64,000 nucleotides of DNA from Phoenix dactylifera (Eukaryota > Streptophyta > Magnoliopsida > Arecales > Arecaceae). Position numbers and translations under genes: made by a program. The number at the start of each line of letters is the position of its first letter. Positions within the stretch are counted from its first letter, which is position 1. A model generated the notes under the pieces. The model did no database searches and was not told the DNA's origin. It saw only the letters and a program-made list of their open reading frames with translations. Of the stretch, positions 12,253 to 24,200 are shown piece by piece. The stretch lies in NCBI RefSeq assembly GCF_009389715.1, contig NC_052404.1, forward strand, positions 2,658,738-2,722,737, read 5' to 3'.

Positions 12253-15200
12253 ATGGAGAAGAAGAATAGGAGCAGAGCCGACAAATCGGGGTTTCAGCGA
12301 GCAAGGGAAACTCGCCGCAATCCGCCTTCCTCTTCGAATTCATGGAAATTTCGTCCACCGGCTCGGAAAGAACCCCATGCTGCCGTCGAACAGAGCTCTG
12401 ATCCGAGCTCTTCGATACGCGAACGGAGTCACAACGATGGCAACCTCTACTCTCCAAACGCCCCAGCTTTGGTTGGAACTTGCCCCGATATGTGTCCAGG
12501 TACACCCTTCTCTCCTCCCAAATTCAAAATTCTTGTTCTTCGATTAGATTGAGTTCAATTATCGAATCTAGATCCAATTCTTTTATATTTTATGATATTT
12601 ATGAATTGATGGATTGATGGATGCGGGTGGACTAGATAGTGGTGTAGTGTTTATGCTATATAACTTATCTGCAGTGAGGTAGGAGCGGTTGTTGGGTTCA
12701 TAATTGTCAGAATTTTTTATTTTGGGCTGGTTCTTAATGATTTGAGCTCATTCTTATCACAGAAAAAGAGAGAGCACAGCGCGAGCGGCTTAGAGACTTG
12801 GCAGTGTTTGAAAGGTTAGATGGAAATCTGGCTAGAACTTCTCCAGGCCTTGCTGTGAAAAAGGTAAAATTTTGATCTTTTACTATTTTATGCTGTTAAG
12901 GGAAGTATAATTAAATGGGGATAATGGTGTTGCTAGGATTTTAGCTCTGGGAGAGGACACTCAGTAGTAGGTAGTGCATTTAATGAACTTCAAATCAACT
13001 AAATAAGACTTTGTCAGTTTCCTTCCTTTTTTTGATACTTGTGAGTTGGGGGGGGGGGGGGGGGGGGAGGTGCCAAGATCGGCATTTTTCTTTGCAAGAA
13101 TATATGTCTTTGTAGTAGAGTTTGGTACTCAACGTGTTTGGTGGTGCGTAATCAAAATTGTTCATACTTCGCTAAAGATTCCATATACACATTTGTCCTT
13201 CTAATAGTGTGAGGACCCATGCAGATATATGTTTCATCCCACATCGGCTATGCACTAAATAGATTTTGGGTACTAGTAAGGGGAAGGAACCAAAATAACA
13301 CATTCCGATTGGTTACTTGAGTGTAGTTCCGAATTGTTACAAATGGTATCATAGTGGATCTGGTTTATGACCTATGTAAACTTGGAGATACTGCAGCATA
13401 GGCCTTTTTGGGACTGACCACGGGCCAATCATGATGTTTATAATGGAATTTGATTGGATTTGGATTTTTAGCTTGGTAAAGATGCTGGGGCTTGAATGGA
13501 GGAAGTGTGTGATAACCCGTGCAAATGTGTGTTTAGTTCTACATCAATTATGCATTTGGCAAATCTTGGATACTTATGCAGGCTAAAAAATCGAAATAAC
13601 ACCTTCTAGCAAGACTTTTGAGGTGAGGTTACGGGTTGTCTTATAGGAGCCCGTAGGGAGCCCGTGCGTTTTTCCTTGGATATAAGAGAACATTAAGGCA
13701 TCTTTTTGACTTGTAAGACGGTAGGACATATGATAACTTTGGATTATTGTTATATAAAATCCAGTAAGGTCATAATTTTCAGCTAAAATGATAGTAATGT
13801 GCTTTCCTTGGTTGCTAGCAGGAAGAGACCTTAGGGAAATTTATCACATCTTTTGTAGGTCATATTTTCGACTTATATTTGGAAATGGAGCTTTGTTTGT
13901 CAGCTACCCTATACGTATTGCCTCATACAAGGTTCACTGTCTGGGTGCTAGATCCCATATCGGTATCATCTTGGTATAGTATTGGTATGCCCGGTATGGT
14001 AGTCGGTTTGGCGTACCGACAATTGTTATGCTCCCTATCTTATGTACCAATTTGGTACTAGTACGGTTAGTACATACCAGTACTAACCAGTATGACTTAC
14101 CATATTGTCATGTATTCTGGACTTAGATAATGTCTTAGTTCCCAGAAGTGTGTGTAGTTGTGGGAGCACGGGTATCAGGAAGCAGCTCTCATAATAAAAT
14201 GCTTATTAATAAGAAACGCTTAGGAAGTGGGTGCAAGGACAAGTTTCCGAATAGATTCCTAAGTAGATGCAGCACCATGTTGGGAGATTCCTGCTAGCAA
14301 ATGTAGTATAGGTAGCATGGTTTTTGCTTAACTGTCTCTTATATGACTCTTTAACTGATATCTTGATTTGAACAAGATTTTTTTTCTAGGTTGTTTTCTA
14401 TGTACCTCATTAACTCAACAAATTTAGAGCATTGCATGTTCACTGAGAATAGCTCATATTCCTAGTCATTCACAAGCAAGACTTAGGGGGCTTGTCTCGT
14501 TAAAAATATCTCTTGATAAGTAAGATCAATTATGTACTTACATCTCCTAGATTTTTTAATGATATATGGCCTGTCCTTGTGAATCTTTCCTCTTTGATTT
14601 TTTATGAGATCATTAGAATATAAATGTTTTTCACCCTTCATCTTTTTCTAGTTTTGCAGAACTATCTCTACCATACATATACAGGCATCAGATATCCGGC
14701 CTCTCCCAGTTTTGCAAAATACACTAAAGTATCTTTTGGACTTAATGGATTCTCCAGAATATCCATTTGAAGTAGTTCATGATTTCATCTTCGATAGGAC
14801 GAGGTCTATCAGACAAGATCTCAGCATACAGAACATGATTAATGATCAAGCAATTTGTATGTATGAAGATATGGTATAGCTTCTTTTCTGACCTTTTTCA
14901 GTTCCTTATGTATAGATTGCAAACATGCTATGAAAATTTGAGCATTATAATTTTACTTCTAAAAGCTACCCTTTGCATACCTGTAATAAGCTTCACCTTC
15001 CAAAATTTCCTACGTCTTAGTGTATGACATAATGTATTGACTTTACCTCTTTTTTGTTTGAGAAAATATCCCTTTTTCATAAATTATTGGAACTTTTTAC
15101 TCAAGCAAGCATAGCTAGTTGTAGTGTTCTAGAATATTAAGGACATTGGAAAAATTGCCTGCAGATTTCTGGTTTTGCTTTGTGACTTTTTTTGTTCATT

Positions 15201-18200
15201 TCTTTTTCAGTGAGATCGTTTTTTTTTTTTTTATGTTGAGAAAAAGCTAGCAGTAGGCTAGAACATAGTTATGAGGTAAGAAGTTAGCACCTCAGCCTAA
15301 CAGTCTTGAAGGTCAAGAACAGTGAAACTCCAATAAATTGTCAATTCCTGATCAAAACTCAGAAATTTGCAAAGACAGGGACACCTATAAATTCAGTTGC
15401 ACGAGTTATCTGGGATTACTGATCCATTATATTCCACTTTGGAAAATGACAATTAAGGTAGGGTAGGACTTGCTTTCTGTTTTATTACTCTTCCTCATTA
15501 ATATGTTTGAGTGGTAGCCCCATCTGTAAGCCTTCTGTCCTTGAACTTCGAAATGTTTGATAGGCTATGACCCATTTAAATCTAAAAATATATATTAAGC
15601 TTACATTTCTTTTCTCGCAGCATCCAGCTTTCTGCTTTTCATCAATGCTTCCATTATATATTTTTGGTGTTACTGTATGTAAGCCTGCTGGTCCTTTACC
15701 TTGAAATTTCTGGGAGGCTATTCTTATTAATGTACTTCAGAAAATTACAGTCCTTTTATTACTGCATCTGGCTGTCCTAATGTAATTCTGTGGTTTCTTT
15801 AATTGCAGTCTTGCATGTTTAAAAACATTAGTGATGTGTTTTTTATTTAATATCTATTACAACTTTTGCAGGTTAAATTTCATATCATATCACACAAGAA
15901 ACTTGGCAGGTGCTGTGGCAAGTCTGATGTATCCTCTTTGTGTTACCTCAATATGGAACAGCTGATGAAATGCCTCTTGTCTCTTTTCGATATGTATGAT
16001 ATTAATCAAAGATCCAAGTCCATAGGCAAGAATGCAGCTGAATTCTATTCATTTTATGTACTTCTCCATCTGGGTTATAAGATCCCAAAAATGGTCAGTA
16101 TCTGATTTTGCCTTATTTGTGGATACTAACTTGCCCATGATGATAGTGAGCTTGAGTTGATTGATTGACCCCTTGACCTTACATGTTACATTGATACACA
16201 GGGGGATTCGCTTTCTTTTTGGTATAGCCAATTAGCTCTTCCAATTCTCCAGTCAAAGGAAATGTGCTTTGCTAGGAGTTTATTAAGGTAAGTTATTGAA
16301 TCATACAGTGTCGAACCTTCTGTGCAATTCAAAATGTTTGTAGTACTTTCAGAAACTCCATCTTGCCTCTTTTCTTGCCCCTCCCTTTTATGTGTGGGCA
16401 ACTCAATAGACTTCTTTCTTTCTCCTTATACTTCAAATTTCGCTAGTAAAATTTCTTTTTTTTTGTATGTGATTGATTGAACATCTTCATATTATTAGTA
16501 ACAGAATTTACTCTGATGACACCTTTACGATGTCAGGTACTCTCAAGTGGGCAACTATAAGCGTTTGTTTAGTACCATTGCAGCTGAAGCATCTGATCTG
16601 CAGTTGTGTCTTCTAGAACCTTTTCTCAATGAGGTTGTTCCATGCTTGTATTGACTTTATTCATTCAGATTCCTATTAATCCATCTATACTTGCTTCATT
16701 ATCATGTAGCCCTTTGTTTCTGTGTTGCCTTGGTCTAATATGCTTGGCTTTATCATTGGGCGCAGGCACAACATTCATTATAAGGTGTCCTGTTAACAAA
16801 GAAAGCTAACACTGCATTATACAAATTGTTAGAATGTGTAAGCATTTTTTTACCATTACTAGACATAATTTGGAAGACGTACTTAGTTGGTAGCTTTTGA
16901 GATTCATGATTTCTTGGTGTTGAGGATTATGTCGATCTTGCTGGATAAGATGTTTCCTCTCTGACTTTGGATCCTTTTTTGGAAAGTTAAAGAAATCTTA
17001 GATCAATTTTTGCCTTATTGCTTTGATCGATTCTGGTTTTCCCTTTCCTTTTACAATTTCTTACCTTTCCTGTCTTCCATTTCTTAGTCTTCAATGTACA
17101 TAGATACCACTGAACTTCGTACACTTTGAGTAACAATGATGCTTTAGTCAACTAGCTCCATAATTTTTTCCTTCTCTTTTGTTATAAGTGGTTGCTGCAT
17201 GAGTTGTTCTGTACAACTTCTGGTGAAAAGGCTGCTTACCCACCATCCAATGCAGAGGGAAAGGAACAGGAGGAAAAAATGATAGGCTAGCCTAGGCTTT
17301 TGCAAGGCCAACTTTCACCCATCCTGGCTGATTCCTATATGGAGGACCTATTTTTGGCTTGTGCAACATAACTACCATGTGGTATGGTTTGTGTTATGAG
17401 AGTGTAAATTAGAAAAAGCTACCATGCTGATTTAGAAATACCTTCAGATTGGTGATAAATATCAACAGTGAGGATGATAGTGTTATTTTGATGATTAACA
17501 AGCAATTATCTAGAGTATGTTATAAGTTAAATCAATATTTCATTTATAAGTCCATTACTCTCAGTATATTTGTATGAATTGACATAGATATATTTCATTG
17601 TTCATTTGAATGAATCTAACATTGAGATGCAGCAAAGAGTGGATTAAGTCGACCCAAAGATTGAGTGGGTCGACCCCGGCACATCAAGAAGTCATTTGGC
17701 ACACTTCTGCAAAATTGGCACAGATGAACAGTGAGTTGGGTCGACCCAAGGAAAGCATGAGTCGACCCAAACACCAAGATTCTTGAAACAAAACAGAAAA
17801 AATGGCTCTCTGGATTTACTGAGAGGGTCGACCCAAACAGTGGTTGAGTCGACCCAAGCTTGAGTCGACCCAAACCCTGAGAGGGTCGACCCAAAGGCAA
17901 AACAGAAAAAGAAGTCAGGAAATGGTTCTCTGGAATTACTGAGAGAGTCGACCCAAGAAGAAGTTGAGTCGACCCAAGTGAACTTTGAGTCGACCCAAAG
18001 AATGGTTGGGTCGACCCAAGGGAAGGAAGGCTGAATTTCAAGTTTCTGTGTTTTCTGAGAGGGTCGACCCAAGGAATGTTTGAGTCGACCCAAGTGAAAG
18101 TTGGGTCGACCCAAGGACAGGTTGAGCCGACCCAAACACGGGCTGAAGCATAACGGCTAGTTCTGCAGATGTACTTTTTGTCCTTTCCAAGGTCAGTAAC

Positions 18201-21200
18201 GGCTAGTTTTTCAAATCTAACCATTGGGGCTTGTCCAAAGGATGTGGGAAGCTATTTAAAGGGGCACTATTCATCAGATAGAATAACTTTTGAAAGAGAT
18301 ATCAAAGAGTACACAAGAAAACAAAAGTGCCCTAATCTTCTTCATTCAAGTGCTTCATTCAAGAATCAAAGAAAGGAGTTGAGCAGATTCAAAGAGTCAT
18401 CAAGAGCTCCATCCTCCCTTGAAGAGTGAAGCATCCTTGACAAAGAAGAGCAAAGCCACTTCAAAGCGATAAATACTTTCTAACTCTTCTTTGTAGTTAA
18501 TATTGTTTCATTTGCTCATTTAGGAGTTTGAATCTTTCTTTTTGTTTGTTAAACTATTTGTAAAGGTTGGTTGGTGAGCCCGGAAAACCAACGAAGTAGG
18601 TTGATTGGTGAACCCGGAAAACCAATTGTAAAGGTTCGTTGGTGAGCCCGTAAAACCAACAAAGGTTTTTGGTGAACCCGGAAAACCAAATTGTAAAGGT
18701 TCGTTGGTGAGCCCGTAAAACCAACAAAGGTTTTTGGATTGTGAGCCCGGAAAACAATCCAACTGTAATCCGCGAGATTATAGTGAATTCCCAAGGGGTC
18801 GCTTGGGGAGTGGACGTAGGTGCTAAGGAGAGCACCGAACCACTATACTTTGTGTTGTTTGTGTTGTGAATTGCCTTAGCTTACTAACCATCTATTTGAC
18901 TTGAGTAAGATAGTTTAAATTTAAAAGAAACCAATTCACCCCCCCTCTTGGCTTGTCACCTTGGGCAACAAGTGGTATCAGAGCAAGGTGCTCTAATAGT
19001 ACTCATTGATCTCACAATCAAGAGTTAAAGATCATGACAACCCAAGTGGGATGTTCTATGAGTGAGGGGCAATCCACAAATAGACCACCTCTATTTAATG
19101 GCACAAACTACACATATTGGAAAGCTAGAATGAGAATATTCATTCAAGCTTCAGACTATGAACTATGGCAAATCATCACTAGAGGACCTCACACACCCAC
19201 ACTTAACATAGAGGGCACTGTCATACCCAAACTAGAAATGGATTGGAATGAAAGTGATAGAAGATTAGCACAGTTAAATGCAAAAGCTATAAATGTACTT
19301 TACTGCTCATTAGATGTAAATGAGTTTAATAGAATATCTACTTGCACTACTGCCAAAGAAATTTGGGACAGACTTGAGGTCACACATGAAGGGACCAATC
19401 AAGTTAAGGAGTCAAAGATAAACATATTAGTACACAAGTATGAATTGTTTAAAATGGAATTTACTGAGTCCATAACTGAAATGTTTACTCGTTTTACTGA
19501 CATTATAAATGGGCTTAAGAGTTTAGAAAAATCTTACTCTAACTCTGATTTGGTGCGAAAAATTCTCAGGTCTCTACCAAGGAATTGGGAGGCCAAGGTA
19601 ACCGCTATTCAAGAAGCAAAGGACCTCAACACACTACAGTTAGAGGAGCTTCTAGGATCACTCATGACCCATGAGTTGACAATGAGGCAAAATTCAGAAG
19701 ATGAGGTCAAGAGAAGAAAGCCCATTGCTCTAAAGACTACCACCCCTAAACAACTAACTGAATCGGAAGATTCGGATGATGATGAAGAAATCGATGAAGA
19801 AGGGATGACTGTGCTTGGGAGAAGATTCAGAAAATTTATGAGAGGTAAGAATAGGTTCCATAAAAAGAAACCCTTCCTTAAAGGTAACACAAGCAAAGAA
19901 AAGGGTAAGGACAAAGAAAAGGAAAAAGAAACTCCCATGTGCTATGAGTGTAATAAACCCGGGCATTATAAGATAGATTGCCCAGATTTGAAGTGGATGG
20001 CAAGAAAGTTGAAAAAGAAAAATTTCATGGCTGAATGGAGTGAAAGTGAGGAATCAAGCTCAGAGGAGGAAGATCATCAAGAGATGGCCCAAATGTGTCA
20101 TATGGCCAATGACGATGAGGTAGATTCTGAACTTGACTGTGATTTTATTGTTGATGAATTACATGATGCATTCTTAGAACTCATGGAAGAACATAAGAAA
20201 CTAATTAATAGAAATAAAGTTCTAAAAGAAGAAAATCAATCTCTTATCAAAGATAAGTTAAAGCTGTCACATAACTGTGAAACATTAAGTAGAAAACTTG
20301 CAAATGAAACCAAGAATCTAATTGGTGAAAATATCAAGCTAAAAGAAGATGCTGAAGAATATAAATCATTGGTAGATAAATTTACTCTTAGTTCTACCAA
20401 ATTAAATTTGATTCTTGATAGCCAAAAAGCTGTATATGATAAGGCCGGTTTAGGATATAGAACGAATAGGAAACAAAAATTCTTAAAGAACATTTTTGTA
20501 AAAGCTAAAAGTGAAAATATTACTTGCTATTGCTGCAATAAGTTAGGACATAGAGCATATGAATGTAACTTTAGAAAGTCCAGTCAAAACAAGTTAAGTT
20601 ATAATCAAAAGATTAAATTCAAGAAAGTTTGGGTTCCAAAAGGAACATGGAGTACTAACCCTAAAGGACCCAACTTAGTTTGGGTACCTAAAGTTTCTTC
20701 TTGATCTTGATTGCAGGTGTGTCTTGCAGCTGATAAAGTGGAAAAACGATGGTATCTAGATAGCGGCTGTTCAAGACACATGACCGGTGACGAAGATCAA
20801 TTTGTCACCTTGGAATCAAAGAAGGGTGGAGTAGTAACCTATGGAGACAATGGTAAAGGGCATATCATTGGAAAGGATAAAATTTTCATTGCTCTATCTA
20901 TTTTTGTAGAAAATGTCTTATTAGTTAAGGGTTTGAAACATAACCTTCTTAGCATAAGTCAATTTTGTGATAAAGGGTTTAAAGTTACATTTGAAGCATC
21001 TGTATGCATAATCACTAATCCTAAAGATAATAGCATTGTACTTGTAGGACAAAGGCAAAGAAATATTTACTTAGTAGATCTTCATGAGTTAGGCAAGAAA
21101 AATGGTTTATGCTTAATTACTAATGAAGAAAAGAAAAATGAAACTAGTTGGCTTTGGCATCGAAGATTAGGACATGCTAGTATGGAATTAATATCAAAAC

Positions 21201-24200
21201 TAGTTAAGAAGGAATTAATAAAAGATGTGCCAAAACTGATCTTTGAAAAGGACAAAATATGTGGACCATGTTCATTGGGAAAACAAACTAAATCATCTTT
21301 CAAATCGAAGAATGTAGTATCAACAACTAGACCATTTGAACTCATACACATGGACTTATTTGGACCTACTAGAACTACAAGTCTAGGAGGGAAGAAATAT
21401 GGACTAGTTATTGTTGATGATTTCTCAAGGTATACATGGGTTTCATTTTTGGCACATAAGAATGAAGCATTTTCAGAATTTTTGAAACTATATAATAATA
21501 TCATAAATGAAAAGAAACTCACCTTAGTAGCAATTCGAAGTGATCATGGTACGGAATTTGAAAATCAACACTTTGAAGAATTTTGCACTAAAAATGGAAT
21601 ATCACATCAATTTTCAGCACCTAGAACGCCTCAACAAAATGGGGTTGTTGAAAGAAAAAATAGGACATTGGCAGAAATGGCACGCACAATGTTGTGTGAG
21701 TCAAATCTTCCAAAGTACTTTTGGGCTGAAGCTATAAACACTTCTTGCCATATTCTAAATCGAGTTTTAATACGACCTATAACCAAGAAAACTCCTTATG
21801 AACTCTGGAAGAATAAGAAACCAACTGCTAAATATCTTAAAGTGTTTGGATGTAGATGTTTTATCTTAAACAATGGCAAGGAGGATCTAAGTAAATTTGA
21901 TGCCAAGTCAGATGAAGGTATCTTCTTAGGATACTCCACATCTAGCAGGGCATACAGAGTATTCAATAAAAGAACCTTAGTAGTGGAAGAGTCAGTCAAT
22001 ATTATATTTGATGAGTCTGATAGTGAGTCTGCTAGGAAAGAAAATATTGTTGATGATGATACAGGAATTATCGACTTTGAAAAGTTGAATATTGATGACG
22101 TGCCAAATCAAGATAAGGGAGATGATTGCGTGCCACCACAATCCCAAAACTTGCCAAAAGAATGGAGGTATGCACATGGACATCCTAAAGACTTAATCAT
22201 TGGTGATCCATCTCAAGGGGTAAGAACTCGATCATCTCTTAGGAATTTAAATGATTATCTTGCTTTCGTTTCACAATTAGAACCTAAGAATTATGAAGAA
22301 GCTGAAAAAGATAATAACTGGATAAATGCCATGCAAGAAGAATTAAATCAATTCAAAAGAAGTAATGTATGGACATTAACTGAAAGACCAAAGCATAATT
22401 CAGTAATTGGAACAAAATGGATATTTAGAAATAAATTAGATGAAAATGGATTAGTTATAAGAAATAAGGCTAGACTTGTAGCTAAGGGATACAATCAAGA
22501 AGAAGGAATAGATTTTGATGAAACATTTGCTCCAGTAGCTAGATTAGAGGCTATTAGATTACTTCTAGCATTTGCATGTTTTATGGATTTTAAATTATAT
22601 CAAATGGATGTGAAGAGTGCATTCTTAAATGGTTTTATTGAGGAGAAAGTATATGTAGAACAACCTCCAGGTTTTGAGAATCATGAATTTCCAAATCATG
22701 TGTTTAAACTACATAAGGCATTATATGGATTAAAGCAAGCACCTAGGGCTTGGTATGATCGATTAAGCAAATTTCTGCTTAATAATGACTTTAGTAGAGG
22801 AAATGTAGATAAAACTCTATTTCTCAAAAGAAAGGACAAAAATCTATTAGTGGTACAAATATATGTAGATGACATAATCTTTGGTGCCACAAATGATACT
22901 CTTTGCAAAGAATTTGCTGATTTAATGCATGGAGAATTTGAAATGAGTTTGATGGGAGAACTAAGCTTCTTTCTAGGATTACAAATCAAACAAACTAAAG
23001 AAGGCATTTTCATTCATCAAACTAAGTATACAAAGAAAATACTAAAGAAGTTTGGGAATGAAAATCATAAGGGAGTTGGCACTCCAATGAACCCTACTAG
23101 TAAGCTAGACAAAGATGAAAAAGGGAAGAGTATTGATATTAAGCTCAATAGAGGAATAATTGGATCCTTGCTCTACCTTACTGCTAGTAGACCCGACATC
23201 GTATTTAGTGTAGGAATATGTGCTAGATACCAATCCGATCCTAAGGAGTCACATTTAAGTGTTGTTAAGAGAATCCTTAGATATTTAAGAGGAACTACCA
23301 ATATAGGTTTATGGTACTCAAGAGACTCATGTCTAGATTTGCTTGCATATTCAGATGCTGATTTTGCCGGATGCAAATTAGATAGGAAGAGCACAAGTGG
23401 CACATGTCAATTCTTAGGAAACAACTTAGTATCATGGTTCAGCAAAAAGCAGAATTCAGTGGCACTGTCCACAGCTGAAGCTGAATACATAGCTGCTGGT
23501 AGTTGTTGTGCTCAAGTATTATGGCTTAAGCAACAACTAGAGGACTATGGAGTTAAACTAGATAATATTCCTATTAAGTGTGATAATACTAGTGCCATCA
23601 ATCTTACTAAAAATCCAGTTCAGCACTCTAAAGCCAAACACATAGAAATAAGGTACCATTTTATTAGGGATCATGTGCAAAATGGAAATATATATATTGA
23701 GCATATATGCACTGAAAAACAATTAGCCGACATATTTACGAAACCATTGAGTGAAGATAGATTCTGCATGCTAAGGAGGGAATTAGGCATATGTGATCCT
23801 TTTTATTGAAGAAATATAAAAGGGAGCTAGTAGTCTCATGATACATTCCTCTAATTTCTAAAATCCCATGAAACATGAGTCAAACTTGTTATCTATAGAT
23901 TCCTTACTCATGTATCATTGTCCCAGAAAGAAGTTATAAGGATTGGAAGCAAAGAAAATTTTTAGAAGCAAAAAGGAAGAGAAAAAGAAAAATTCTGCAC
24001 TTGGGTCGACCCAACCCAGAATAGGGTCGACCCAACGTTGAGTCGACCCAAGAAAAATCTTGAGTCGACCCAACGTCGGGACCCCACTGTTAAAAGGGGA
24101 CCCGAGAGCATATCTAGGGCACTGTTTACCCTTTGTCCTCTTCCGAAAATCCTTTTTTCCACTCTCAAATCTTCTCCAATCATCTCCAAACAGTAGATTT

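Larger units (their letters stand above)
17469..18970 (+). repeat. 5' LTR (1,502 bp)
   Basis: Begins TGAGGATGATAG and ends GGGCAACA, with the TG...CA ends of LTRs. From left to right it holds the GTCGAC motif array (17646-18131), a TATA-like box CTATTTAAAG (18252), a six-hairpin array (18570-18760), a further hairpin with stem CCCAAG/CTTGGG (18790-18807), and a C-rich tract before the end. The position of the TATA box implies U3 is about 0.8 kb and that both hairpin groups lie in the transcribed R/U5 part. Confidence 0.95.

Noticed and set aside
17646-18131. CRISPR-like array
   Set aside because: Repeats are only about 12 bp with spacers of about 9 bp, and the setting is a plant LTR.
17616-18224. 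Minus-strand open frames of 147-202 codons rich in WVDP/GSTQ words
   Set aside because: They are antisense translations of the GTCGAC motif array in the LTR and recur in the 3' LTR. The 21-bp period keeps frames open by chance.
18554-18835. Minus-strand open frames with repeated GSPTNLYN-like words
   Set aside because: They are produced by the hairpin repeats; pairing, not coding, is what is conserved.
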